DNA of 64,000 bases, from NCBI RefSeq assembly GCF_000688395.1, contig NZ_JIAG01000014.1, positions 1 through 64,000 on the forward strand, written 5' to 3'. This stretch comes from Haematomicrobium sanguinis DSM 21259. GTDB lineage: Bacteria > Actinomycetota > Actinomycetes > Actinomycetales > Micrococcaceae. A program made the position numbers and the translations under genes. The notes below the pieces were generated by a model that made no database searches, was not told the origin of the DNA, and worked only from the letters and a program-made list of their open reading frames with translations. Each line of letters begins with the position of its first letter. The stretch's first letter is position 1. Below are positions 19,370 through 28,512 of the stretch, piece by piece.

Positions 19370-20637
19370 CCACGACAACCGCCCACGTCAGCGCCGATAT
19401 TTGGCCGGACATCGCGCGCGTCCCGGACGGACTTCGAGCCCAACTCGGCGCACCCATTGCACGCAAACTCTTCCTGAGCGCCGTGCGCCGCCTGCCGCTC
19501 ACCCTCGAGATGCCCGGCACCGCACCAGAACCCAATAACGGCACCACCAATAAGACCGCAACCCACCCGGTCATGACCATCCACTACCCGGACCGCTTCT
19601 TCGCCCGTCTCGCCCAGAGCGGCCTGATCGGCCTCGGCGAGTCCTACATGGCACGCGAGTGGGACGCCGAGGATCTCGCCGCGGTCATGGGCGTTTTCGC
19701 CTCCCAAGTTTCCAAGCTCATCCCGCAACCCCTCCAAGCGCTCCGAAGCCTGCTCATCCCGCGTCACCCCAAGTCGGAGCGCAATGAGAGCGCCAACACC
19801 AAAAGCAACATTGCCCGTCATTACGACCTTTCCAACGACCTCTTCGCCTCGTTCCTCGACCCGACCCGCACCTACTCTTCCGCTCTGTTTGAAAGTCTTG
19901 ACGCGCCGTCGTACGCCACCTTGGAGGCCGCGCAACAACGCAAGATCGACCGCCTGCTGGACGCCGCCAAGGTCACCGCCGGGTCGCGCGTGTTGGAAAT
20001 CGGCACCGGCTGGGGCGAACTCGCCCTCCGCGCGGCCGCCCGGGGCGCCACCGTGTTCTCCGTGACCCTCTCCGAGGAGCAAAAGGAACTCGCCGAACGG
20101 CGCGTCGCCGAGGCCGGGCTGTCCGGCCAAGTCACCATCCAGCTCATGGATTACCGGCAGATCACCGGCCAATTCGACGCCGTACTCTCGGTCGAAATGA
20201 TCGAAGCCGTCGGGCTCGAATTCATGCCAGAATACTTCCGCGTCATCGCCGATTCGCTGGTGCCCGGCGGCCGCGTGGGCCTGCAAGCGATCACGATCGG
20301 CCACGAACGCATGCTCGCGACCCGCAACTCCTACACCTGGGTGCACAAATACATTTTTCCCGGCGGCATGATCCCCTCCTCCGAACTGATCGGCGCCGAG
20401 GCCCGCGCGCACGGGCTGATTGTGGAAAACCGACTCGCGTTCGGGCAACATTACGCGGAAACGCTACGGCTCTGGGACGAGGCGTTCAACCGGGCGAGCG
20501 AGCGCGTGGATGCGCTCGGATTCGACGAAACTTTCCGGCGCATGTGGCATTTCTACCTCGCCTATTCGCGCGCCGGCTTCGCATCCGGCTACCTCGATGT
20601 GCAGCAATTCGCGATGGTCAAGGGCGGCCGCGCATGA
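19366..20637 (+). CDS. Cyclopropane-fatty-acyl-phospholipid synthase-like methyltransferase 1
   Basis: These SAM-dependent enzymes add a methylene or methyl group to unsaturated acyl chains of phospholipids. The start is GTG 19366 with GAAAGGA upstream. The 423-residue protein has NIARHYDLSNDLFASFLDPT and the SAM-binding VLEIGTGWGELALRAA, then SVEMIEAVGLEFMPEYF. Overlaps of 4 bp on both sides show a tight operon with DUF1365 and the second methyltransferase. Confidence 0.9.
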   Translation: MTTTTAHVSADIWPDIARVPDGLRAQLGAPIARKLFLSAVRRLPLTLEMPGTAPEPNNGTTNKTATHPVMTIHYPDRFFARLAQSGLIGLGESYMAREWDAEDLAAVMGVFASQVSKLIPQPLQALRSLLIPRHPKSERNESANTKSNIARHYDLSNDLFASFLDPTRTYSSALFESLDAPSYATLEAAQQRKIDRLLDAAKVTAGSRVLEIGTGWGELALRAAARGATVFSVTLSEEQKELAERRVAEAGLSGQVTIQLMDYRQITGQFDAVLSVEMIEAVGLEFMPEYFRVIADSLVPGGRVGLQAITIGHERMLATRNSYTWVHKYIFPGGMIPSSELIGAEARAHGLIVENRLAFGQHYAETLRLWDEAFNRASERVDALGFDETFRRMWHFYLAYSRAGFASGYLDVQQFAMVKGGRA

Positions 20638-21902
20638 ACTCCATGAATTACGACGGCGATGGGCCGGGTATCGCAGGTAAGCTCGCCTCGGTCGTTGAGT
20701 CAGTGGGCGGGGGCGAGTGCCCGGTCACCATCGAGGCATGGGACGGTAGCGTTGCGGGTGCCTCTAGTGATGTGGGCGCGCCGGTGGTGTCGTTGCGTTC
20801 GCCGAATGTGGTGCGGCGGCAGGTGTTTTCACCTGGGGAACTCTCGCTGGCGCAATCCTATGTGATGGGCGAACTCAGTGTTTCCGGGGATGTGTACTCG
20901 GCGTTGCGGTATGTGTGGGATTGGGTTCAGGCACGCCGTGACGAGGGGCAGCCGGTTGGTGTTCTGGTGACACCGGCCCTGATCGCTCGGTTATTGGGTG
21001 TGGCTCGGGATGCCGGGGTGTTGCGCGAGCTGCGCCCTCCCGCGGCGCCCGCGACGCAAGCGAAGCTGGGTGGGCGGCTGCACTCGTTGCGGCGGGACTC
21101 GGATGCGATTAGCCACCACTATGACCTCTCCAATGATTTTTACGGGCTGATCTTGGACGAGCGCATGGCGTATTCCTCAGGGTATTGGGGCGCTGGAGCT
21201 AGTGATTTGGAGCAGGCGCAAGCCGATAAGTGCCGGTTGGTGGGGTCGAAGCTGGGTTTGCGGCCCGGCATGCGCGTGCTGGATATCGGGTGCGGGTGGG
21301 GGTCGCTCTCGATTGAACTGGCGGAGCAGTTTGGTGTGGAGATGGTCGGGGTGACGATTTCTGCGGAGCAATTGGCGTTTGGATTTGAGCGGGCGGCGTC
21401 GAGGGGCGTGTCTGATTTGGTGGAACTGCGCTTGCAGGATTACCGCGAAATATCCGGCGGCCCTTTTGACGCTGTGGTGTCTTTGGAAATGGGCGAGCAC
21501 GTCGGTCAGAAAAACTATCCGCGCTACGTCGAGGCAATTCGCTCCAACCTTGCCCCCGGTGGGCGCGCGCTGGTGCAACAGATGTCGCGGCGCGGAAAGT
21601 ACCCGGGCGGTGGGCCGTTTATCGAGTCCTTTATCGCGCCGGACATGTATATGCGCCCGTTGGGGGAGACCGTGGAGTTTTTTGAGCGCGGCGGCTTGGA
21701 GGTCATCGGCGTGCAGTCGCTGCGCACCGACTACGTGCGGACCGTCGAGGAATGGCGGGAGAACTTTGCGCGCAACCGCGAGGCTGCTCTGGACATGATG
21801 GGCGAGGAAGTCGTCCGGGTCTGGGAACTGTACCTGGCCGGCGGTCAGCTCAGTTTTGAGCAGGGGCGGATGGGCGTGGATCAGATCTTGATGCAGCGGT
21901 AA
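20634..21902 (+). CDS. Cyclopropane-fatty-acyl-phospholipid synthase-like methyltransferase 2
   Basis: A second CfaS-type enzyme of about 422 residues starts at ATG 20634, overlapping the first by ATGA. It has SHHYDLSNDFYGLILDERM, VLDIGCGWGSLSIELAEQFG, SLEMGEHVGQKNYPRYVEAI and QMSRRGKYPGGGPFIESFI. Its N-terminal 100 residues match the CfaS domain that precedes the methyltransferase core. Sequence divergence from its neighbour (for example GEHVGQ versus IEAVGL) suggests a different step or substrate rather than simple duplication. Confidence 0.9.
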   Translation: MNSMNYDGDGPGIAGKLASVVESVGGGECPVTIEAWDGSVAGASSDVGAPVVSLRSPNVVRRQVFSPGELSLAQSYVMGELSVSGDVYSALRYVWDWVQARRDEGQPVGVLVTPALIARLLGVARDAGVLRELRPPAAPATQAKLGGRLHSLRRDSDAISHHYDLSNDFYGLILDERMAYSSGYWGAGASDLEQAQADKCRLVGSKLGLRPGMRVLDIGCGWGSLSIELAEQFGVEMVGVTISAEQLAFGFERAASRGVSDLVELRLQDYREISGGPFDAVVSLEMGEHVGQKNYPRYVEAIRSNLAPGGRALVQQMSRRGKYPGGGPFIESFIAPDMYMRPLGETVEFFERGGLEVIGVQSLRTDYVRTVEEWRENFARNREAALDMMGEEVVRVWELYLAGGQLSFEQGRMGVDQILMQR

Positions 21903-21977
21903 TCACGGCGAGTGTCGGGCTAGGCTGGTTGTAGTACATCCATTCGAGGAACCCGAGCAAATTCAAGAGGGGACATT

Positions 21978-22211
21978 GTGACCAACAATATGAACGAGCC
22001 GTCCGCGCATACCGCCAAGCAACGCGCGATGTCCAAAGCATTCATCATTCAGGGCGTCATCGGTGCGGTGCTCATTGTGGGCGCGGTGTTGTGCTTTGTC
22101 TATGGCCAAGTCCTGCTCGGGATCCTCTTGATCGGGCTGGAGATCGTCGTCTCCCTCGTGGCGATCTTTTGGGCTCAGCACATCCAGCGGCGGGTTCGCA
22201 ACGGCGAATAG
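21978..22211 (+). CDS. Small two-helix membrane protein
   Basis: This 77-residue protein has two hydrophobic helices (about 21-42 and 45-66) and a basic tail (QRRVRNGE). The GTG start has GAGGGG upstream. No family recognised. It is followed by a strong terminator and lies just left of the AT-richer insert. Confidence 0.65.
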   Translation: MTNNMNEPSAHTAKQRAMSKAFIIQGVIGAVLIVGAVLCFVYGQVLLGILLIGLEIVVSLVAIFWAQHIQRRVRNGE

Positions 22212-22223
22212 TTAGATAGCACG

Positions 22224-22256
22224 AACGCCCCGCAATCGCTGGGATTGCGGGGCGTT
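22224..22256 (+). terminator. Rho-independent-type hairpin
   Basis: AACGCCCCGCAATC (22224-22237) pairs perfectly with 22243-22256 around a 5-nt loop, 12 bp after the small membrane protein stop. It ends the lipid-cluster-side transcription unit. The U-run after it is weak (TGTGT). Confidence 0.75.
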
Positions 22257-22354
22257 GTGTATGGCGGCCACAGTGAGGTCTCGTTGGAACACAGCCAACT
22301 GGAAGGACCTTCCGTTGTGAAACACGCAATGGAATGAACGCAAATCAGTCTGAG

Positions 22355-23497
22355 TCAAATTGTAGGAGTATTTAGCCAAACACGTTCGGTGTTTGCGTTG
22401 AAAATAATCACATGTATCTGGGCTTCAATTTCAGCTCGGCGCTCAGTAAACCCGGCATTCTCGATGAAAGCGTTCCGTATGTCTTCGGTTGAGGATCGAG
22501 ACGCTGGGTCGTACCAATAGATGATCAATTCTGCTTGGAATGAATCATCACTACCGGCATAGCTCATCGCGTGAGATAGCGATTCGGCTATCTTACTCCA
22601 CCACCAGCGGTCGGACTCACCCAGAGAGCATCCAAAAATGATAAACAGCTCTGTATCATTGAACAGGTGCCCGTACCGTATCTGGTTCTGCGCCCAGAAG
22701 GGCTTCGCTAAACGCAATGCCTGATCTCGATTACCGGTAACTGCTTTTGGCGTATCAATGCCAAACAGCAAAGAACGCGGAATACCCTGCGCCCCGTGAG
22801 GGTGGACAATCTCCGTCATCACGTATGAAGAGAAGACATCCCCTGGGCGTATTCGTGCTTTCGAAACTTGACCCGGATTACCTTCAAAAGAGAAATTTCG
22901 ATCTACAGTGAGGTGCGGCATTGAGTCGAACTGCTGCTGATCGAGGTAGATATAATTATCAAATATGGATGTATAGTTAAAGTTGAAGAAAACGAAATTG
23001 TAAGCATCGAAATTGTCACAGCGTGTTGGAAACGTCAACTGTCGGTAGCTATCGTCCGATAAGTCTTTTAGAAAGCCCTGCAAAGATGCCAGTGCGAGCT
23101 TCTCGTTCATCGAGTGTTCCCCAAGCTGGACAAGTAGTGCACTTGGAACGGCGAAATCCAAAAATTCTGCAAAAAATTGTTGCATTTCGCGAAGATTGAC
23201 AACCAACCTGGCAGTCGCGGAGCGATCTCTACGGAATAGACCCTCGACTATCGCCTCTACGTCGCTCCAGTCTTCTTTGCCATCCTGATTCAGCCTTTCC
23301 ATCTCACGATAGATGAGGTTTTCAGTATTGAATGAGCGCAGCTTCAAGAAGTGGAAAAAGCTCTCGTAGCGCGTATTGGTTTTGGCACCATAGTTGTACA
23401 TGGCTTGCAAATCGAACCCATTGCCAACAAAGGAAACTATATTCCGCTGCTTAACCGGTGACGTGAATCCAGATAACATCAGGTCTCTGTGGCTCAT
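22355..23497 (-). CDS. AbiH-family abortive phage infection protein
   Basis: AbiH proteins were described as lactococcal abortive-infection factors. This 380-residue protein has the N-terminal family motif IVSFVGNGFDLQAMY (GNGFD at 25-29) and the C-terminal LFIIFGCSLGESDRWWWSKI segment. Internal features include FFNFNYTSIFDNY and VHPHGAQG. The gene is visibly AT-richer than its neighbours and its codons differ, indicating acquisition. It is transcribed away from the broken recombinase gene. No partner gene is evident. Confidence 0.85.
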   Translation of the reverse strand: MSHRDLMLSGFTSPVKQRNIVSFVGNGFDLQAMYNYGAKTNTRYESFFHFLKLRSFNTENLIYREMERLNQDGKEDWSDVEAIVEGLFRRDRSATARLVVNLREMQQFFAEFLDFAVPSALLVQLGEHSMNEKLALASLQGFLKDLSDDSYRQLTFPTRCDNFDAYNFVFFNFNYTSIFDNYIYLDQQQFDSMPHLTVDRNFSFEGNPGQVSKARIRPGDVFSSYVMTEIVHPHGAQGIPRSLLFGIDTPKAVTGNRDQALRLAKPFWAQNQIRYGHLFNDTELFIIFGCSLGESDRWWWSKIAESLSHAMSYAGSDDSFQAELIIYWYDPASRSSTEDIRNAFIENAGFTERRAEIEAQIHVIIFNANTERVWLNTPTI

Positions 23498-23934
23498 ATT
23501 GCATTCTCGCTTCTAAAATTTTATGTATTCGTATTATTACCCATACACGACAGTTTGAAAACCCCAGGATCGTACGGTGTTCCGCCCGGTGTTCGCCTCG
23601 CTCTTCCGTTCACTTTGCCGACCACACGCCACCGTCCCCGGATTTCTACGCCACTTCGCCCGAACTGGGATGGGGGTCCTGCTGCTTTCGCAGCAGACCG
23701 AGCCGGATTGCAGGTGCAGCGTGGGCTGGAAGAGTGTGCGTATCCCTCGGTGACCGAATCCGCAGACCTTTTCGAAACGAGAATTTCGCCAAACCAGGGA
23801 CACGTTGTTGCGGAATACACATCATGCCGAACGGAATATTTTCTCCTTCCGTCAATCGAGCTATCCTCGCGGGGCCACTCGAGAGAAAACCGCGCCGAAC
23901 CGGGGCGTTAGAGCGGCAGAAAGGAGTAATAGAT
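23498..23934. other. 437-bp gap, no convincing gene
   Basis: Overlapping open frames occur on both strands but none has a ribosome site, a family resemblance or codon bias. A short stem (CTGCTG/CAGCAG, about 23678-23694) is visible. The first 50 bp are AT-rich and probably contain the abiH promoter. AAAGGAG at 23920-23926 serves the recombinase start. Confidence 0.5.
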
Positions 23935-25592
23935 ATGGCGATCTATCCTCAGCCCGAAGCCGCTACGCGAACAACATCAACCACCTAATCTCGCGCGGTT
24001 ATCTATCTTCGCGTCTCTACCTCACGCCAAGCGAACGAGAATGGCGAGGCAGAAGGCTACTCAATCCCGGCGCAGCGTGAAGCCTGTCGGCGCAAAGCCG
24101 AAGAACACGGTGCGACAGTTATTGAAGAGTTCGTGGATGCAGGTGCATCAGCGCGTTCGGCAGATCGTGACGGACTGCAGGCGATGTTCGGCTACCTCGG
24201 CCAGCAGGGCGCCGACTACGTCATCGTGCACAAGATTGACCGGCTTGCGCGTGACCGGATGGATGATGCGTTCATTCACCTCAAGATCAAGAGCGCGGGA
24301 GCTGCGCTCGTCTCTGTCATGGAGAACATCGACGACACGCCATCCGGCAAGTTCCAGCACGCCGTCATGGCAGGCATGGCAGAGTACTACTCGTCCAACC
24401 TGAGCCATGAGGCCAAGAAGGGTATTGGCTAGAAAGTGAAGAACGGCGGCGCCCACGGCGTCGCTTCGATCGTCTATGCCAACACGCTGAGTCGCATCGA
24501 AGGTCGCGAGATAAAGAGCGTTTCGCTCGACCCGGAGCGGGCACCGCACATCAAGCGGGCGCTCGAGACGTATGCGCGTGGTCAGGTCGGCATCTCTGAC
24601 CTGCGCGATCTGCTCGAGGAGCGTGGTCTCCGGAGCCGTAAGACGACGCGGTATGTCGGCAGCGCACTTAGCAACGCCCAGGCGCATCGGCTGCTGTCGA
24701 ATCCGTACTACACCGGGTGCATCAAACACCGGGATGTCTTCTACGACGGTGCGCATGAGCCGTTGATTAGCGACGAAACATGGAACGAAGTCCAGAGTGT
24801 GCTCGCAGGGAGGCGCATCGCCGGCGACCGGTCATGGAAGCATTCGCACTTCCTCAAGGGAACCGTGAAGTGCAACCGCTGCAAGCGCCGGATGGGGTTC
24901 GGCTACGCAAATGGTCGTGGTGGCACCTACGCATACTTTTTCTGCCTCAACCGGCACACCGGCCGGAGTGTCTGCGATCTGCCGTACATCCAGCAGCACG
25001 AAGTCGAAAATGCCGTTGACCATCTCTGGGCCTCGCAGCACTACAGCGAAGCCGAGCTTGCGCACATTGAAGAGACGATTGACGAGTTGGTTGCACTGGA
25101 ACTTAATGACAGCAGAGAGCTGGTTGCCGTGCAGCAGAGCCGACTCGTCACGCTGACGCGCAAGAAGCGGCGGCTCAGTGATGCTTATCTCGACGGCATC
25201 GTGCAACCCGAAGACTTGAAGCCACGACAGGAGCAGCTTCAGACGGAGATCGCTGACGCCGAACGACTCGTCAGGAATGCAGCAGTCCACGGCGACATCA
25301 CGAAAGAGCGCATCGGCATCTTGCTCAAGCTCGCGCGTAAAGCTCACAAGCTCCACCGATCAATCGGTGACAGGGCCAAGGGTGATCTCAACCGCGCCCA
25401 GTTCAGGGCGATATACATTGACTCGGAAAGTGACGAACCAGGTCAGGGCCACGAAGTAACCCTCGTGCCCGCGCACGCCGACGTCCTGGCCGCATTCGTG
25501 GCCGTGGCCCAGGAAGCCCGCCAGGCCCTGAACGCGCGGGACAAGGCCAGACGCAGGCGAACCAGCCAGCCAACCGCGGAGGACAACGGAAA

Positions 25593-25624
25593 AACCCCCG
25601 ACAAGCTTTCGCTTGCCGGGGGTT
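25593..25624 (-). terminator. Terminator of tRNA-Ser(CGA)
   Basis: An AACCCCCG.CAAGC stem with one internal mismatch closes on loop TTTC (25593-25624). On the minus strand it is followed by TTTTCC, directly downstream of the tRNA-Ser gene. It lies inside the apparent 3' part of the recombinase frame. Confidence 0.8.
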
Positions 25625-25639
25625 CCAATCTGTATCTAC

Positions 25640-25729
25640 TGGCGGTGACGGTGGGATTTGAACCCACGTTGGCTGTTACACCAAACAACATTTCGAGTGT
25701 TGCACCTTCGGCCGCTCGGACACGTCACC
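25640..25729 (-). tRNA. tRNA-Ser(CGA)
   Basis: The minus strand folds as a class II tRNA: acceptor GGTGACG (25723-25729) pairs with CGTCACC, the anticodon stem-loop is CAACA-CTCGAAA-TGTTG with anticodon CGA, there is a long variable arm, T-loop GGTTCAAATCC, discriminator G, and an encoded CCA (25640-25642). It borders the AbiH/recombinase insert. Confidence 0.95.
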
Positions 25730-25781
25730 AAACAACTCCACTACTTTACCGTAAACGCCCCGTGCCACCGAAACCAGGTGG

Positions 25782-26258
25782 CTAGCGATGATTCGCAAAG
25801 AAATCGCGGAGCAACTCAGCGCATTCGGCCTCGCGCACCCCGCCAAACACCTCGACCCAATGGTTGAGCCGCGTCTCGCGCAGCACCTCCAGCACCGATC
25901 CGGCCGCCCCCGCCTTCGCGTCCCACGCGCCAAACACCACCCGCGGAATCCGCGCGAGCGAAATCGCGCCCGCGCACATCGCGCACGGCTCCAGCGTGAC
26001 CACCAGCGTGCACCCGTCAAGCCGCCACCCCGGCACCTCCTTGGCGGCCCGCCGGATAGCCAGCATTTCCGCGTGTGCGGTGGGATCGCCGTCGTGCTCC
26101 CTTTCATTGCGCCCGGCGCCAATCACTACGCCTTCGGCGTTAAGAACGACGGCGCCAATCGGCACATCGCGCGTGTCCAGTGCCGCGCGGGCTTGGGAGA
26201 GCGCGAGGCCCATCCAGTCATAGAACTGCGCCTTCTGAAGTGCGATCCCTTTGTCCAC
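25782..26258 (-). CDS. tadA: tRNA adenosine deaminase
   Basis: TadA converts A34 to inosine, mainly in tRNA-Arg(ACG), which is also encoded in this window at 35.9 kb. Zinc and catalytic residues are in [11 protein letters not shown] (His62, Glu64) and [11 protein letters not shown] (Cys92, Cys95). The 158-residue length is standard. A start a few codons downstream (ATG 26213) is possible. Divergent from upp. Confidence 0.92.
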   Translation of the reverse strand: MDKGIALQKAQFYDWMGLALSQARAALDTRDVPIGAVVLNAEGVVIGAGRNEREHDGDPTAHAEMLAIRRAAKEVPGWRLDGCTLVVTLEPCAMCAGAISLARIPRVVFGAWDAKAGAAGSVLEVLRETRLNHWVEVFGGVREAECAELLRDFFANHR

Positions 26259-26281
26259 CCCTCAATGGTACGTTTAGACCT

Positions 26282-26917
26282 ATGCGCGTACAGGTTGTCG
26301 ACCACCCCCTTGTTGCCCACAAACTCACCGTTTTACGGGAGAAGACCACGCCGTCTCCGGTGTTTCGGTTGCTCACCGAGGAACTCGTGACTTTGCTCGC
26401 CTATGAGGCAACGCGCACGGTGCGGGTAGAGCCGGTTGGGATTGAGACTCCGGTCGCGACTACTACCGGCACTGGTCTCACGAAGCCGACGCCGCTCGTG
26501 GTGCCGATTCTGCGCGCTGGGCTCGGCATGCTCGAGGGTATGGTCAAACTCTTGCCGACTGCCGAAGTCGGATTCTTGGGGATGGCGCGCAACGAGGAGA
26601 CCCTGGACGTTATTACCTATGCGGAGCGGTTGCCGGATGACCTGACGGGGCGTCAGGTGTACGTGCTGGACCCCATGCTCGCGACCGGCGGAACGCTGCG
26701 CGAGGCAATCAAGTTCCTGTTCAAGCGCGGAGCTACCGAAGTGACTTGCATTTGCCTCCTGGCCGCACCCGAGGGGCTGAAGGTGCTTGAGGAAGAGCTG
26801 GCGGACGCGAACGTGAATATTGTTTTGGCGTCGATTGACGAGAAACTCAATGACAAGGCGTACATTGTTCCGGGTCTGGGCGACGCCGGAGATCGGCTCT
26901 ACGGGGTAGTCGGCTAG
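26282..26917 (+). CDS. upp: Uracil phosphoribosyltransferase
   Basis: Upp makes UMP from uracil and PRPP. The 211-residue protein has the PRPP-binding [16 protein letters not shown] (Asp130 region), [13 protein letters not shown] and the C-terminal uracil-binding [14 protein letters not shown]. Start ATG 26282. Divergent from tadA with a 23-bp intergenic gap, so their promoters lie close to or inside each other's 5' ends. Confidence 0.97.
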   Translation: MRVQVVDHPLVAHKLTVLREKTTPSPVFRLLTEELVTLLAYEATRTVRVEPVGIETPVATTTGTGLTKPTPLVVPILRAGLGMLEGMVKLLPTAEVGFLGMARNEETLDVITYAERLPDDLTGRQVYVLDPMLATGGTLREAIKFLFKRGATEVTCICLLAAPEGLKVLEEELADANVNIVLASIDEKLNDKAYIVPGLGDAGDRLYGVVG

Positions 26918-27457
26918 GGCGCTTTGGATTACTGGAGAGTAGGTTTTGCCGGTCGCGCGACCGTCTCATTATGTGGACAAATATTTTCTGGCGTGACGAA
27001 GCTTAAGTTCAGATTCGATTCACACTTGGAAACAATCGAATTATCTTCGGTGTAACCAGGTAATGAGGGCTAATCTTCGAGGCGGATGGCGTTACTGGCT
27101 GGGTTCTGGCTCAAAAATTCGATTGTGAAGCGGATCACAAAATCAAGCGATTTCTCAGCATACGGACATTTTTCCCCGAGAATGATTGCCGCTGGACCTG
27201 CGTCGGGTGCAATAATTCTTTATGTGAACATCGAACCCACATCCATGACGTCGCGAGCCCCGCAGGCCATCAAGCCTGCGGACGTTGCCCGTGAGTCGAT
27301 GTGCTGTCGTTGTCGAATGCATAGCTAAAGCACTACCCCAGCTCTAGTTCTCTATTCATCATTCGAGCCCAACGGCGGGTTCGCCCGTCTCGTCTCGGAC
27401 ACCACCCCTGCATTCGAGCCGATGATTTCGGTTTCTCAACGTTTACGAGGTTTCACC
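26918..27457. other. 540-bp regulatory gap
   Basis: This AT-richer stretch separates upp from the orphan winged-helix gene. It contains an 8-bp perfect stem CCGCAGGC/GCCTGCGG at about 27260-27281 and a 9-codon frame rich in cysteine (27299-27328). An 80-codon frame (27086-27328) has no good ribosome site and is probably spurious. It most likely holds a long 5' leader and promoter of the downstream regulator gene. Confidence 0.45.
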
Positions 27458-28285
27458 ATGAGCACTTCTTCCGGCTACGTCCACATCTCTGTACGCAACG
27501 CTCAAAACCGCTCCCGCGCTGTACGTCAAGCGGGACCGTCCCACTACGGTTACGGCAACCCTGGTGTCGCACCGGGTTCTCCCTACGCCTATTCGCCGCA
27601 ACAACGTTTTGCGCCCGTTCCGGTGGCGGCGACTGCGCCGCGATTGGGCCCAGCGAATAGTTCCTCTGCGGACGTGGCTCGCCCCGACGCCGATGCCATC
27701 GCGCGTGGCTTTGTTCTATACGTCGGCATTGACGAGGACACCGCCGCCGACGCCGGAACCTCGCTCGCCAAGCTCGCTCAAGAGGTGCGGAAATTTGTGC
27801 AGACTCTCGTGCCCGAGGCCGAAAGTCACGCGGCGGTAGCGATCGCACCCTCCACGGCGATCGGCTCCGACCTCGAAGTGGTGCGCCGCGCGCTGGGGGA
27901 TCCCACCGCCGCCCGGGCGCAACGCATTGATTCCGCGATCAACCAGGAGAGCGCGCCACGACCCAATGGCGTGTTGATTGATTTGCCGCGCCGCGAGGTC
28001 CACCTGGACGGGGAGAGCCTCAACCTGACCTACAAGGAGTTCGAACTTTTGAGCTTCTTGGTCGACAACGGGACCCGCACGGTCACTCGTGACGAACTGT
28101 TGGATTCGCTGTGGAGTGGATCGGGCGAAGTGCCGAATGAGCGCACCATTGACGTGCATATTCGCCGACTGCGCTCCAAGCTTGGCCGGCTCGCCAACAC
28201 AGTGCGCACCGTGCGCGGCCAGGGTTACCGCTTCTACGAGCACCCCGAAGTTGTCATCTGGTCCGCGCCAGAGTACTCGATTTAG
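27458..28285 (+). CDS. Orphan OmpR-type winged-helix transcriptional regulator
   Basis: The start is ATG 27458 with an upstream ACGAGG. The 275-residue protein has a low-complexity N-terminus, a middle domain (FVLYVGIDEDTAADAGTSLA) that is not a CheY receiver, and a C-terminal winged helix (GVLIDLPRREVHLDGESLNL, YKEFELLSFLVDNGTRTVTR, RTIDVHIRRLRSKLG, VRTVRGQGYRF). No phosphoacceptor aspartate context is visible and no histidine kinase lies nearby. This architecture is common in actinobacteria; target genes are unknown. Confidence 0.85.
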   Translation: MSTSSGYVHISVRNAQNRSRAVRQAGPSHYGYGNPGVAPGSPYAYSPQQRFAPVPVAATAPRLGPANSSSADVARPDADAIARGFVLYVGIDEDTAADAGTSLAKLAQEVRKFVQTLVPEAESHAAVAIAPSTAIGSDLEVVRRALGDPTAARAQRIDSAINQESAPRPNGVLIDLPRREVHLDGESLNLTYKEFELLSFLVDNGTRTVTRDELLDSLWSGSGEVPNERTIDVHIRRLRSKLGRLANTVRTVRGQGYRFYEHPEVVIWSAPEYSI

Positions 28286-28334
28286 TTTTCCCCACGGTTA
28301 GAGCGGGAGCGGCGAGCGCTGCTTCCATCACTTG

Positions 28335-28394
28335 GCAGGCCCAATTTAACGGTGCAGGCCCATATATGGGCCTGCACCGTTAAATTGGGCCTGC
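28335..28394. repeat. Perfect 60-bp palindrome
   Basis: Every base from 28335 to 28364 pairs with 28365 to 28394 about the centre CATATATG, with no loop. A further partial arm TAAATTGGGCC (28395-28405) directly repeats 28381-28391. It lies between two plus-strand genes. It lacks a terminator T-run and is longer than any ordinary operator. Confidence 0.9.
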
Positions 28395-28512
28395 TAAATT
28401 GGGCCCGCATTCTTGGGGCGCGCCACGGCGCAGGCGCCCGTTGCGCTGCAATTACTTAGCGCCCCAGTAGCGTCCCAGCATTGCCCGCGCCGCCATTGAC
28501 TAGACTGAACGC

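Larger units (their letters stand above)
23935..25785 (+). pseudogene. Large serine recombinase, two in-frame stops
   Basis: One frame runs from ATG 23935 (AAAGGAG 8 bp upstream) but is interrupted by TAA at 23986-23988 and TAG at 24430-24432. The parts join without frameshift: AVIYLRVSTSRQ with the catalytic Ser, IPAQREACRRKAEEHGA, HKIDRLARDR, then after the TAG the recombinase domain, a zinc ribbon (CNRCKRR, later FFCLNRHTG..C) and a long coiled segment. The last 65 codons read through the tRNA-Ser terminator and the antisense of the tRNA, so the natural 3' end is probably lost. Most likely an inactivated integrase of the insert. Confidence 0.85.

Noticed and set aside
23489-23911. A 140-codon frame between abiH and the recombinase
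   Set aside because: Competing frames on both strands, no ribosome site and no family resemblance.
24041-24403. A 120-codon frame over the recombinase catalytic domain
   Set aside because: The true recombinase motif (VIYLRVSTSRQ, HKIDRLARDR) is in another frame; this one is a shadow.
27086-27328. An 80-codon frame in the gap after upp
   Set aside because: Ribosome site too close to the start, no recognisable domain; the region reads as leader and promoter.
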